A stretch of 64,000 nucleotides of DNA, from assembly GCA_015056055.1 (NCBI GenBank), contig SVHC01000013.1:1-64000 (forward strand), written 5' to 3'. The stretch's first letter is position 1; the number at the start of each line of letters is the position of its first letter. A model generated the notes under the pieces. That model made no database searches and had not been told where the DNA came from. It worked only from the letters and a program-made list of their open reading frames with translations. Below, piece by piece: positions 12,692 to 22,051 of the stretch. This DNA comes from Clostridiales bacterium (lineage in GTDB: Bacteria > Bacillota > Clostridia > Christensenellales > Aristaeellaceae). The translations under genes and the position numbers were made by a program.

Positions 12692-15600
12692 ATGAAACTC
12701 AAGGGAAGGATTCTTGCTCTGACGATGGCACTTATGCTCGTCATCAGCTCGTTTGGCGGAATCGCGTTCGCTGACAACAGCGTAACCGTTTACGTCAATG
12801 ATGTTACTCTGAATGCCGATGGAAAGGCTGAAATTTCCGCTTCTTTCAGCGGTTTTCCGGCCAATTATACCGGCGGACAGGCTAAACTGACCAACGGAAC
12901 CAAATCCGTCACGGCCAATCTGGCTGTTGATGCATCCGGTAATGCGGTGCACAATTGCGCCATTGCTCTGCCGGCCGGTTCTTATAAAATTATTGCGCTT
13001 GATGCCAGCGGCAACAACCGCGGTTCTGCCAGCTTTGTTGTGCACGCAGGCGAGGTTTCCGCTCAGGATAACAGCGCTGCCCAGTCTGAAGACAGCAATC
13101 TTCTGACTCAGGAAGCACCCGAGCTGCCCAAAGCCGGCGCAGAAGATCCCAAGCCCGAACTGACGGCTTCCTGGAATTTTGCGGAAAAGGATGGCGAAAC
13201 CATCATCCTTATCACCGCCAAGGTTGAAAACGTTCCGGAAAACATCCGCGTTGCCCGCTTCGTATTCAACGATCACAATAATGAGCTTCAGGAGTTCACT
13301 TCCGCTCAGGCAACCCTTACGGATAATTTCGAACTCGAAGCCAAGCCCGGCTCTCTCAACATCAAAGTTTACATGAAGGAAACTACCGATGCCGCTGCTG
13401 AGTCTCTCGAATGCACGATCGACATCGCTCCTTCTGTTACGAAGATCACTTCCGGCAAGACCTACACCATCGGTGAGAACTACACCCTTAAGTGGGAAGC
13501 AAAGAAAGACTTTGCCGCAGGCACCGAAATCAAATACGAAATCGCATACAAGGATAAGAACAGCGAATGGGTTAAGTTGGGGGAATCCAATACGCTGGAA
13601 TATCCGATCAGTTCTGAAATCCTTGCTACGAACGGCTCTGAGTATGCCGTACGCGCAATCTGCGGCGAGTTTGAAAGTAACTGGGTTTCCATCAAGCTTG
13701 CCGGACAGTATTCCGAAGAGGACGTCACCATTTCCGTTGACGATGTAAAGCTCGTTGGCGGCGAAGGCTATGCCAAAATCACCGTTTCCGCTCCCAATGA
13801 TGCAAAAATCACGAAGGTTATTATCAGCAGCAAAACCCTCGGCAAAAGTCACGAGCAGCTCGCCAAGCTGGTCGAAGGTACCGCCGCTACTTACACTGCC
13901 AAAGTAACCGCCCCTGCCGACGATTACGTTGCAACCGTTTCCCTTCAGGTAAACGGCGCCACCAAGACCTATACGAAGGGCTTCAAGGTTTCTCACACCG
14001 TAACCGCAACTGTCGATCACGATACTGACTATAAGACCCTGACCGTCGAATTTGATGACAAGCTGCCCACCACTACCACGCAGGTCTGCATCAATGTAGC
14101 AGGCAGCAAGCATCACTTCACCTATACCCCGGGTAATAATACCTTTGTACTTTATGCAGAAAACACGGATACCAAGCTGGTTGAACCGCTCCTTGACACG
14201 CCTGGCAAGCACAGCATCAACGTAACCTATCAGGTAGACGGCTCCTGGCCGAAGGCTACTATCTCTGGCGATACTTCTGTCGAAATCGACCTTGCCCATC
14301 CGTCAATCAACAGCGCCAAGAAGTACACCACCAACACGGCCTATACCCTTACCTGGAACGGTCCCATCTATGCCGAAGGCGTAAAAGTCACCTACGAAAT
14401 CAAGCTGGGTGAAACCGTAGTAGCTGCCGATATCGCCGAAAACAGCTACACCATTCCCGCATCCTATTTTGCAGGCGCCGAAGATATTACCTTCACTCTT
14501 TATGCCGTATGCGGCGAACTGAAGACCTCCGGTACCAGCATCACCCTTACGAATTCTGTTAACCTGAAAGCTCCCACTCTTATCGGTGCGCTTTCCGGCA
14601 AAACCGAAATCGCCCACACCGCAGGTCTCGACCTGAATGTTTCCTGGAATCCGGTTACCAATGCTGAAGGCTACATCGTAAAGCTCAACGATACCGTTAT
14701 TACCAAGACCGCCACTCCTACTACCATTGTGCTTGGTAACTATTTTGAAGACGGAAAAGCCTACACTCTCAGCGTTGCAGCCTACAATTCCGATAACGTT
14801 GTCGGCAAGGCGACTTCCATAACCGTTAAGGTTGGCGAGCAGCCCCTGAAGACACCGGAATTCAAGGTTCTGACCAACCCTGTCGTAGTCGACGCAGAGG
14901 GCAAAACCAGTGTTTCCCTGAGCGCCACCAACTGTGATACTCGCATTAAACACATCCGCCTGAACGACACCACCTTCAATGTGGCAGACTTTGCCAATAT
15001 GGAGGTAAAGTTCACCTTCGTAGCTGCAGGCACTCTGACCATCAAGGCTGCTCAGAGCACCGACGGAACCACCTGGCAGGATCTTGAGGATATCAAGGTT
15101 GAAGCTATCGCCGAGGCCGACAAGCCCGCCATCACCCTGTCCGCAAATGAGGTTTCTCTCACCAAGGACGTTATCAAAGTTACCGTTACCGTTTACAATC
15201 TGCCCGAAACCGCAAAGCAGATCTGCGTGAACGTAGACGGCGACAAGAAGTTCATTGCCGTTACCTCCGACATGACTTCTTCTGCCAGCTTTGAACTTGA
15301 GCTTGACAGCGCAACCTACACCAAGCTCGCAGTTGCAGGCAAGCATGATATCCGTCTGACCTATACGGACGGTTCCGCCTGGCCGAACATCGGTTCTGCC
15401 GTATTCACCGTAAAGCCCGCTGCTCCGGTTCTGCCTGCTGCTGAGGCAACCATTGCCAAGGGCGATAACTACACCCTCACCTGGACCGACGCAATTAACA
15501 ACACCGTTACCTATGATTACGCCATCTGGGATGCCGCCGGCGAAAAGTGGGGCGAGTGGAAGGATGCAGGCTCTGCCAAGTCCCTCCCCATCGATATTCC

Positions 15601-18361
15601 GGAAGCTGCAGCCGAAATGATCATCGGTCTGCGTGCAGCCGCCGGCAGCGTACACAGCGATATCGCACAGATTAAACTCACCATCAAACCTCTGTCCGCA
15701 ACGCTTGATCCGGATCCTATCTACATCAGCGGAAATTCCGCATCTTCCAAGCTCACGCTTTCAGGTATCCCGAACAAGTATCGCGGCGAAACCCTGTCGC
15801 TCTATCTGAGCGGAACCAGCACCGCCCTGTCTACCGCAACGGTTGCTGAAGACGGAACTGCAACCTTTACCATATCGCTTTTCATGGCCTCGGCAGGTAC
15901 TTATCAGTACACTGTAAAGGCTGCTGACGAAACCCTTATTTCTGACACCTTCAATGTAGCTCCCCCTTCTCCGACTATCCTCGATCCGGTTAAATTTGTC
16001 ACCTACCTCAATGTTGGTGACTCGCTGCGCGTCCTTTGGACCAGCGTAGCAAACATAGAGGGATATTACATTGAAATGCTCAACAATAATGGTGATACTC
16101 CCATTTCGTTCTCTCTCAAGAACACCATTACCTCCTTCACACTCCCTTCGTCCTTCTTTAAGGACAATTCGGTCTATACGCTGAAGCTCTACACCTATAT
16201 TCTGGATGCCGAAGGCAACAAAGTGTACAGCGAACCCGACATAGTAGCCCTCATCCTTGGTAACGGCGCGGGCAGCGGCACGGGCGGCGGCACCACTCCC
16301 GACGACGGAACCATTCCGGGCGGCGATTCTGTTGCCGGCGATTACACCTACACCACTTCCGGCACCGTAGCCACCATCACCGGCTACAAGGGAACCAACG
16401 GCAACATCATTCTGCCCACCACTCTGGGCGGTTACCGTGTTATCGGCATTGCCAACGGTGCCTTTAAGGACAACGCTATTCTCAACACCGTTTCCATCCC
16501 CTCCAGCATCACCGCTATCGGTGCATCTGCATTCCAGGGAGCTTCGAATCTGGTATCCGTAACCGGTATGGAAGGCGTAACCTCCATCGGTGCCTACGCA
16601 TTTGCCGATACCGCGCTGAATAGCTTCACCGTTCCCAGCGGCATCACCGGTCTGCCTGAAGGCGTACTGTCCGGTACTTCCATCACCGAAATCGCAATCC
16701 CGGCAGGTCTGCAGTCTATCGGCGCATACGCCTTCAAGGATTGCTCCAAGCTGGTCACCTTCCGCGGCGTAAGCGGCGCAGGCAGCTATGCCCTCTCCTC
16801 CATCGGTTCGGGCGCATTCTCCGGCTGCACCGGCCTGACCAGCATCTACATCCCGGCAGGTGTTTCGAGCATCAGTTCCAACTTTGTTGACGGCTGCTCC
16901 AACCTTGCCAAGTTCGAAGTCTCCAGCGGCAACGCAGACTTCCTCTCCTACAACGACGTACTGTTCACCCGCAGCACCAGCACCACGCTGCTGCGCTATC
17001 CGCCGGCCAAGTCCGACATCACCGCCCTCAACCTGAATCAGGTAACCGGCGCAACGGTAACGGGTATTGCAAGCGGTGCCTTCTCCGGCTCCCGCCATCT
17101 GGTATCCGTAATCCTGCCCTCTACCGTGACCTCGATCAGTGCCAGCGCATTCCAGAACAGTTCCATCACCACCGTATCGATCCCGGCAAGCGTAACTTCG
17201 ATCGGCACCGGCGCATTCCAGGGTTCCAAGCTGACCAGTGTTATCATTCCGTCCAGCGTGAAGGCCATCGGCACCAGGGCATTCCAGTCCTGTGAAAACC
17301 TGACGTCTGTTTCCATCGCAAGCGGCGCAACCCAGATCGGCAGCTACGCATTCTACAACTGCTCCAAGCTGACTGAGATCGATGTGCCCCTGTCCGTAAC
17401 CTACATCGGCGATTACGCATTCGGCAAGTGCTCTTCTCTTGAAAAGGCAGTTGTACCGGACAGCGTAACCACCGTTGCCACCGGCGCCTTCTCCAACGCC
17501 AACAAGAATCTGCGCATCTGGTGCATCGAGAACTCCGCTGCCTATGTCTACGCAAAGGAAAACAACATCGCTACCTACATCATGGATCATGAACCGCGTC
17601 TTTCCACCGACGTAGAAATCGGCACGAACCTGATCTCCACCTACCGCGCAGGCGTAGGCCCGACCTTCGAAATCCTCTCGAACGTTGACTGGACCGTCGA
17701 TACCACCGCCGAATGGCTGACTGTATTCAACAAGTCCGCCGATACGACCGGTGCAACCGCGAAACGCACCATTACCGGTAATGCCAGCGCTACCATCGGC
17801 ACCATGTTTACTCAGAATGACTACACTGCTGCCCGTGAAGGCGATATCAATATCACCTGGGACGACAAGAACGGCGTACAGCAGAAGCTCACCATCCACG
17901 TTTATCAGGAAGGCAAGAGCGAAGCTCTGTCCACCATGATCGTTGTCAATCCGGACAGCGGCATCCAGCAGAAGCTGGTCGATGGTACCATGTATCTGAC
18001 GAACATCTCTGCCGGCACCACGGTTGATAAACTCTCCAAGAGCCTGAATGACGGTCTCGCCACCTTCGTGGTATCCGATGCCAACGGCGGCACTCTGTCC
18101 TCCGGCGCAAATGTTACGACCGGCTCCGTCATCGCCATGGTTGATGCCAACGGCATCACCATCGACAGCGCAGTCGTTATCGTCAAGGGCGATATCAACC
18201 GCAATGGTAACCTCGATCTGATCGACGTAACCATGACCATCAACGCATACCTCGGTAAGATCATCTTCAAGGACGATCAGACTCTTGCTGCCGACTTCAC
18301 CGGTGACAGTTCTCTGAATCTTCTGGACACCACTCAGATGATCAACGCCTACCTCAAGTAA
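12692..18361 (+). CDS. Giant secreted BspA-type leucine-rich repeat protein with dockerin-like end
   Basis: A 1889-residue exported protein. A signal peptide ends near residue 28 (IAFA/DN). Residues about 150-1190 hold three or more related beta-sandwich modules; the recurring phrases YTLTWN, YTLKWE and YTLTWT and GKHSINVTY/GKHDIRLTY mark the repeats. A Gly/Thr-rich linker near 1195-1210 leads to BspA-type leucine-rich repeats (about 1215-1625) built on the unit S(I/V)GxxAFxxCxxLTSVxIP. A BACON-like domain follows (about 1640-1740). The C-terminus (about 1831-1889) has two EF-hand-like loops, DINRNGNLDLID and DFTGDSSLNLLD, as in type I dockerins. There is no LPXTG or SLH anchor. Adhesion or polysaccharide binding is likely. 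RBS GAGGGGG precedes the ATG. Confidence 0.88.
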   Translation: MKLKGRILALTMALMLVISSFGGIAFADNSVTVYVNDVTLNADGKAEISASFSGFPANYTGGQAKLTNGTKSVTANLAVDASGNAVHNCAIALPAGSYKIIALDASGNNRGSASFVVHAGEVSAQDNSAAQSEDSNLLTQEAPELPKAGAEDPKPELTASWNFAEKDGETIILITAKVENVPENIRVARFVFNDHNNELQEFTSAQATLTDNFELEAKPGSLNIKVYMKETTDAAAESLECTIDIAPSVTKITSGKTYTIGENYTLKWEAKKDFAAGTEIKYEIAYKDKNSEWVKLGESNTLEYPISSEILATNGSEYAVRAICGEFESNWVSIKLAGQYSEEDVTISVDDVKLVGGEGYAKITVSAPNDAKITKVIISSKTLGKSHEQLAKLVEGTAATYTAKVTAPADDYVATVSLQVNGATKTYTKGFKVSHTVTATVDHDTDYKTLTVEFDDKLPTTTTQVCINVAGSKHHFTYTPGNNTFVLYAENTDTKLVEPLLDTPGKHSINVTYQVDGSWPKATISGDTSVEIDLAHPSINSAKKYTTNTAYTLTWNGPIYAEGVKVTYEIKLGETVVAADIAENSYTIPASYFAGAEDITFTLYAVCGELKTSGTSITLTNSVNLKAPTLIGALSGKTEIAHTAGLDLNVSWNPVTNAEGYIVKLNDTVITKTATPTTIVLGNYFEDGKAYTLSVAAYNSDNVVGKATSITVKVGEQPLKTPEFKVLTNPVVVDAEGKTSVSLSATNCDTRIKHIRLNDTTFNVADFANMEVKFTFVAAGTLTIKAAQSTDGTTWQDLEDIKVEAIAEADKPAITLSANEVSLTKDVIKVTVTVYNLPETAKQICVNVDGDKKFIAVTSDMTSSASFELELDSATYTKLAVAGKHDIRLTYTDGSAWPNIGSAVFTVKPAAPVLPAAEATIAKGDNYTLTWTDAINNTVTYDYAIWDAAGEKWGEWKDAGSAKSLPIDIPEAAAEMIIGLRAAAGSVHSDIAQIKLTIKPLSATLDPDPIYISGNSASSKLTLSGIPNKYRGETLSLYLSGTSTALSTATVAEDGTATFTISLFMASAGTYQYTVKAADETLISDTFNVAPPSPTILDPVKFVTYLNVGDSLRVLWTSVANIEGYYIEMLNNNGDTPISFSLKNTITSFTLPSSFFKDNSVYTLKLYTYILDAEGNKVYSEPDIVALILGNGAGSGTGGGTTPDDGTIPGGDSVAGDYTYTTSGTVATITGYKGTNGNIILPTTLGGYRVIGIANGAFKDNAILNTVSIPSSITAIGASAFQGASNLVSVTGMEGVTSIGAYAFADTALNSFTVPSGITGLPEGVLSGTSITEIAIPAGLQSIGAYAFKDCSKLVTFRGVSGAGSYALSSIGSGAFSGCTGLTSIYIPAGVSSISSNFVDGCSNLAKFEVSSGNADFLSYNDVLFTRSTSTTLLRYPPAKSDITALNLNQVTGATVTGIASGAFSGSRHLVSVILPSTVTSISASAFQNSSITTVSIPASVTSIGTGAFQGSKLTSVIIPSSVKAIGTRAFQSCENLTSVSIASGATQIGSYAFYNCSKLTEIDVPLSVTYIGDYAFGKCSSLEKAVVPDSVTTVATGAFSNANKNLRIWCIENSAAYVYAKENNIATYIMDHEPRLSTDVEIGTNLISTYRAGVGPTFEILSNVDWTVDTTAEWLTVFNKSADTTGATAKRTITGNASATIGTMFTQNDYTAAREGDINITWDDKNGVQQKLTIHVYQEGKSEALSTMIVVNPDSGIQQKLVDGTMYLTNISAGTTVDKLSKSLNDGLATFVVSDANGGTLSSGANVTTGSVIAMVDANGITIDSAVVIVKGDINRNGNLDLIDVTMTINAYLGKIIFKDDQTLAADFTGDSSLNLLDTTQMINAYLK

Positions 18362-18424
18362 CACTTGCCCCCTTCTCTGTGGTGCATGTTCCCCAAACGC
18401 ATGCACCGCACTCCCATACCCCCT

Positions 18425-18466
18425 TTCCGCAGTGCGTAGTATCCAACGCACTGCGGAATTTTTTTA
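18425..18466 (+). terminator. Terminator after the giant secreted protein
   Basis: TTCCGCAGTGCGT (18425-18437) pairs with ACGCACTGCGGAA (18446-18458), a 13-bp perfect stem, and is followed by a T-run. Confidence 0.88.
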
Positions 18467-18514
18467 TCCACCTTCTTCCTTTGCGCATAGAATGCATGGA
18501 AGGAGATGATTCCC

Positions 18515-19390
18515 TTGAACTACCGCCTTCTGGCAAATCTGTGTGCATTTGCCTATATGGATCTTCCGCACAGTATTCTCCCCCGCATTGCTCAGGGACC
18601 CATACCCATGGAAGAAATCTGCACGGCACTCCTTGCACAACCGCCCTGCGGCAGTCTCTCCGATTTTGAAAGGAACGTGCTCGACTCGCTCCGCCGATGC
18701 AGCCTTTCTGTTATCTCCTACATAAATCACAACTCCACAAACGGCTTTGCCGCCTATGCTTTTTTCTGCGAAGAGGGAATCATCCTTGCCATGCGCGGTT
18801 CTGAAAGCAGCGCATGCGTTCCCTCCCTGATTGACTGGGCGGATAATTTTACCGCTCCGTTCCTCGGCTCGGTACAATACAGGGATGTTTACCGCATCAC
18901 AAACCGCTACACAGCCGGAAGTCTTCTGATCACAGGGCATTCCAAAGGCGGTCACAATGCCCTGTACGCCCTTTCCGAAGCCCAAAATCCGCTTGCACGC
19001 GCCGTTGTATTCAATGCACAGGGTTTTGCACGCGGACAGCTCAACGACGCAGAAATTCAACGGCTGAAGTCACACGCTGTCAACTGTGTCACAGAACGCG
19101 ATATCGTAGGCGCCCTGGCTTGGCATCCTGAAAAACGCATCTTCTGTGCAGCTGCTCCCGGCAAAAATCCGCATGCCCTTGAAAGCTTTATCTGGGACGA
19201 GAATGGAAATCCCGTTCCCGGACGACGCTCTGTTTTTTCCCGCCTTGTTGAGCTCGCCTCCCGTCTCGCCATATCCGGATTGCACAATTTACAATCGGGT
19301 GCTACAATACCTTATCAACGATTTTTCCCTGTTTCCCGGGGTTCTCTCTTCAATAAAACGACAGCAAAACAGCAAGGTGAAACACTATGA
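18515..19390 (+). CDS. Lipase-like alpha/beta hydrolase (DUF2974-like)
   Basis: A probable cytoplasmic serine esterase or lipase of unknown substrate. The nucleophile elbow GHSKGG lies at residues 141-146 (Ser143), in the strand-turn-helix context ITGHSKGGHNALYAL. The fold resembles the Mbeg1/DUF2974 proteins of Firmicutes. I chose the TTG at 18515 because AAGGAG lies 9 bases before it; an ATG at 18506 is in frame but directly abuts the AGGAG. No signal peptide is seen. It is the first gene of a three-gene operon and overlaps the next gene by 4 bases (ATGA). Confidence 0.75.
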   Translation: MNYRLLANLCAFAYMDLPHSILPRIAQGPIPMEEICTALLAQPPCGSLSDFERNVLDSLRRCSLSVISYINHNSTNGFAAYAFFCEEGIILAMRGSESSACVPSLIDWADNFTAPFLGSVQYRDVYRITNRYTAGSLLITGHSKGGHNALYALSEAQNPLARAVVFNAQGFARGQLNDAEIQRLKSHAVNCVTERDIVGALAWHPEKRIFCAAAPGKNPHALESFIWDENGNPVPGRRSVFSRLVELASRLAISGLHNLQSGATIPYQRFFPVSRGSLFNKTTAKQQGETL

Positions 19391-20172
19391 TTTTCGATGC
19401 ACATGCCCACGTTTATGCAGAAACCATCGCCGAGCGCGCCGTCGCCAGCATCCGGGATTTTTATGATCTTCCCCTTCGATGCGACGGTACGCCTTCCACC
19501 CTTTTATCGATCGGCAACGAATACGGCGTGTCCAAATTTCTGATTCATTCCGTCGCCATGACGCCGCGCCAAATCCGCCATATCGACGAATTCATCGCGC
19601 ACTGTGTAGACTCGCACCCCGACCGCTTCGTCGGATTCGGCACGGTTCATCCGGATTCAAACACCCTTGTCGACGACATTGATTACGCAATTTCCCTCGG
19701 CCTCCGGGGTGTAAAAATCCATCCCGATATGCAGAAATTCGCGCTGGACGAGCCCCGTGCACTGCGCATGTTCGAAATGCTGGAGGAGAAGCAGGTTCCC
19801 GTATTCATCCACACCGGCGATAAACGCTTCCCCTTCTCCAATCCCAGCCGCATGGCAAACGTCATGCATCGCTTTCCGAAACTCACCGCCATCTGCGCGC
19901 ATCTGGGCGGCTGGAGCGAATGGGACGAAGCAGCAGAATGTCTCACCGGCACCGGCGTATATGTAGATACTTCCAGCTCCACGTACGCGCTCAAACCCTC
20001 GCGCATGGTTGAAATCATCCGCGCTTTCGGTGTGGACCATGTTCTCTACGGCAGCGATTACCCCATGTGGAATCCCGGACATGAGGCCATGCGTCTGCGC
20101 ACGCTTCCTCTTACGGAATCGGAAAAGGCAAAAATCCTCTATCTGAACGCAAAAACACTGTTTAATCTCTGA
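19387..20172 (+). CDS. Metal-dependent amidohydrolase (Amidohydro_2 family)
   Basis: A 261-residue TIM-barrel hydrolase or decarboxylase. The N-terminal DAHAH (residues 4-8) provides two metal-binding His; [14 protein letters not shown] and the late GSDYPMW carry the further His and Asp ligands expected of this family. The substrate cannot be told from sequence; relatives act on acyclic or aromatic acids and amides. The gene starts inside the lipase-like gene (ATGA overlap), so the two are translationally coupled, and the patatin gene follows 37 bases later. Confidence 0.85.
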   Translation: MIFDAHAHVYAETIAERAVASIRDFYDLPLRCDGTPSTLLSIGNEYGVSKFLIHSVAMTPRQIRHIDEFIAHCVDSHPDRFVGFGTVHPDSNTLVDDIDYAISLGLRGVKIHPDMQKFALDEPRALRMFEMLEEKQVPVFIHTGDKRFPFSNPSRMANVMHRFPKLTAICAHLGGWSEWDEAAECLTGTGVYVDTSSSTYALKPSRMVEIIRAFGVDHVLYGSDYPMWNPGHEAMRLRTLPLTESEKAKILYLNAKTLFNL

Positions 20173-20209
20173 TTGGCAGTCCAGAATAAATGCTGTAGGA
20201 GGTGATCGT

Positions 20210-21358
20210 ATGGCGGAACGTACAGGTCTGGTTCTGGAAGGCGGCGGTGCACGCGGTGCTTTTCAGGTAGGTGCATTTCAGGCGCTTCAGGAAGCCGGTT
20301 ATCGCTTTGACGGCATCTCAGGTACCAGCATAGGCGCAATCAACGGCGCCCTTATTGCGCAGGGCGATTTTGAACTGGCACAGAGTTGGTGGAGCCGCGT
20401 AAATACGAATCTCCTTTTTGATTCCGACGATGATCGCCTTGAGCGGCTTCTGCAGATGGAATTTGACAGCGATACAATCGCCTATCTTGCTTCCGCCGCA
20501 CGCGGATTGATCGAAAAGCGCGGGCTTGATACTTCGCAAATCCGTCGTCTGCTGAGCGTCGTCATAAACGAGGAAAAACTGCGTTCTTCCCCCGTAGACT
20601 TTGGAATGGTCACCGTTAACCTTACGGACATGAAACCGGTTGAACTTTTCAAAGAGGACATTCCATCAGGCCGGCTCGTTGACTATCTGATGGCCAGTTC
20701 CAATCTTCCCGTATTCCGCATAGAGCCTCTGGACGGAAAACATTTCATTGATGGCGGCTTTTATGACAACTGCCCCATGAATATGCTTGCAAAGCGGGAT
20801 TATACAAATCTTGTCGTTATCCGCACTCTGGCCCCCGGCCGTTCCAGAAAATTTGATTACCCGGATATTTCCGTAACAACCATTCTTCCTGCGCAGCCAC
20901 TTGGTTCCATTCTGGGATTTTCTCCCCGGTATACGCACCGCAATTTCAAAATGGGTTATCGCGATGCAATGCGGACGATATACGGTATGAAGGGATCGAT
21001 TTTCTGCATAAACCCAATTCCGGAAAACACGCTTGTTGATCTTATCCTAAGTAAAATTTGTGATAATTCCGAAGAAACCGACGCACGCCAGCAATTTTTT
21101 CAGCATACTCTTCCCTCCGTTGCACGTGCGCTTGGCAAGAATGCGCATGCGCCCTGCGGGGAAATTATCTATTCCATGCTGGAAAATATGGCCCTTTCCC
21201 GCGATCTGGACCCCCTCGAAATCTATACCCCTGCATCTCTTGCAGAAAAAATCCTCGCCGCACCCCATATTTTTTCCAAATCCGAGGCAAAAAACATCTG
21301 GGGAAAACCATTTTTTCTCGATGAAATCGGCAAAAAAATTTGCCGCATGTTGATCTAG
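20210..21358 (+). CDS. Patatin-like phospholipase
   Basis: A serine acyl-hydrolase of the patatin/RssA group. The oxyanion loop GGGARG is at residues 11-16, the nucleophile elbow GTSIG has Ser40, and the catalytic Asp lies in DGG at residue 181, completing the Ser-Asp dyad. The 382 residues exceed the core domain; the C-terminal part has no recognised domain. No signal peptide is present, so it acts on internal membrane lipid. A good GTAGGAGGTGATCGT site precedes the ATG. It ends the lipase-amidohydrolase-patatin operon. Confidence 0.92.
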   Translation: MAERTGLVLEGGGARGAFQVGAFQALQEAGYRFDGISGTSIGAINGALIAQGDFELAQSWWSRVNTNLLFDSDDDRLERLLQMEFDSDTIAYLASAARGLIEKRGLDTSQIRRLLSVVINEEKLRSSPVDFGMVTVNLTDMKPVELFKEDIPSGRLVDYLMASSNLPVFRIEPLDGKHFIDGGFYDNCPMNMLAKRDYTNLVVIRTLAPGRSRKFDYPDISVTTILPAQPLGSILGFSPRYTHRNFKMGYRDAMRTIYGMKGSIFCINPIPENTLVDLILSKICDNSEETDARQQFFQHTLPSVARALGKNAHAPCGEIIYSMLENMALSRDLDPLEIYTPASLAEKILAAPHIFSKSEAKNIWGKPFFLDEIGKKICRMLI

Positions 21359-21382
21359 TTTTTCTCTTCGCAGCTATTTTTC

Positions 21383-21412
21383 AGCAGCTTCGCCCGTCAG
21401 AAGCTGCTTTTT
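21383..21412 (+). terminator. Terminator after the patatin gene
   Basis: AGCAGCTTC pairs with GAAGCTGCT (ends at 21408), followed by TTTT and a T-rich stretch. Confidence 0.8.
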
Positions 21413-21487
21413 ATTTTGCTATTATCCTTATTATTCGTACTTCAAACTGGTAAACAAAAACAAAATTGGAAACATTTGAATTTTCTA

Positions 21488-21516
21488 TTGACATTCACCC
21501 TCACATGGTGTATTAT
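21488..21516 (+). promoter_or_regulatory. Promoter of the tRNA operon
   Basis: TTGACA (21488-21493), a 17-base spacer and TATTAT (21511-21516), about 40 bases before the first tRNA. Confidence 0.85.
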
Positions 21517-21557
21517 ATATCTCGTCGCTCGGGCGACAAACAAAAACCAAAGTTCAT

Positions 21558-21633
21558 GGGAGCATAGCTCAGTTGGGAGAGCATCTGCCTTACAAGCAGA
21601 GGGTCACAGGTTCGAGCCCTGTTGTTCCCACCA
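21558..21633 (+). tRNA. tRNA-Val (TAC)
   Basis: The full cloverleaf can be drawn: acceptor GGGAGCA/TGTTCCC, anticodon loop CTTACAA giving TAC, T-loop GGTTCGAGCC and an encoded CCA. First of five tRNAs in one transcript. Confidence 0.97.
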
Positions 21634-21638
21634 TGGAT

Positions 21639-21715
21639 GGCCTGGTAGTTCAGTTGGTTAGAATGCCAGCCTGTCACGCTGGAGGTCGAGGGTTCGAGCC
21701 CCTTCCAGGTCGCCA
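21639..21715 (+). tRNA. tRNA-Asp (GTC)
   Basis: Acceptor GGCCTGG/CCAGGTC, anticodon loop CTGTCAC giving GTC, T-loop GGTTCGAGCC and encoded CCA. It is 5 bases after tRNA-Val. Confidence 0.97.
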
Positions 21716-21719
21716 TCCC

Positions 21720-21795
21720 GCCTTGGTAGCTCAGTTGGTAGAGCAGTAGACTGAAAATCTACGTGTCGGTGGTTCGATTCCGCCCCAAGGCACCA
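21720..21795 (+). tRNA. tRNA-Phe (GAA)
   Basis: Acceptor GCCTTGG/CCAAGGC, anticodon loop CTGAAAA giving GAA, T-loop GGTTCGATTCC and encoded CCA. It is 4 bases after tRNA-Asp. Confidence 0.97.
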
Positions 21796-21798
21796 TTT

Positions 21799-21874
21799 GC
21801 GGTAGTAGCTCAGTTGGTAGAGCGTCGCCTTGCCAAGGCGAAGGTCGCGAGTCCGAGTCTCGTCTACCGCTCCA
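21799..21874 (+). tRNA. tRNA-Gly (GCC)
   Basis: Acceptor GCGGTAG/CTACCGC, anticodon loop TTGCCAA giving GCC, encoded CCA. The T-loop reads GAGTCCGAGTCTC, so it has TCCGA in place of the usual TTCGA. Confidence 0.95.
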
Positions 21875-21885
21875 TTTTTATTTCA

Positions 21886-21905
21886 AACCGCGCTTAGGCG
21901 CGGTT
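21886..21905 (+). other. Hairpin between tRNA-Gly and tRNA-Cys
   Basis: AACCGCGC and GCGCGGTT pair around a TTAG loop. There is no T-run, so it is more likely a processing or stability element than a terminator. Confidence 0.4.
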
Positions 21906-21920
21906 AACTTAAATCTATAC

Positions 21921-21994
21921 GGCGCCATGGCCAAGTGGTAAGGCAAGGGTCTGCAAAACCCTCATCTCCGGTCCGAATCCGGATGGCGCCTCCA
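21921..21994 (+). tRNA. tRNA-Cys (GCA)
   Basis: Acceptor GGCGCCA/TGGCGCC, anticodon loop CTGCAAA giving GCA, T-arm CGGTCCGAATCCG and encoded CCA. Last tRNA of the operon. Confidence 0.96.
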
Positions 21995-21997
21995 AAA

Positions 21998-22026
21998 AAA
22001 ATCCGATGCTCTGCATCGGATTTTTT
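21998..22026 (+). terminator. Terminator of the tRNA operon
   Basis: AATCCGATGC (ends 22009) pairs with GCATCGGATT around a TCT loop and runs into TTTTTT, starting 4 bases after the tRNA-Cys CCA. Confidence 0.92.
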
Positions 22027-22051
22027 CATATCACTCCGGCGGAGGTTTTTT

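Noticed and set aside
12617-18451. Long minus-strand frames opposite the giant secreted protein
   Set aside because: Glycine- and valine-rich repeats mirror the beta-repeats of the real gene, and the plus-strand gene has a signal peptide, RBS, promoter and terminator.
21935-22051. MFS gene start upstream inside tRNA-Cys
   Set aside because: The frame is open but overlaps a tRNA and its terminator; the ATG at 22052 has a good site.
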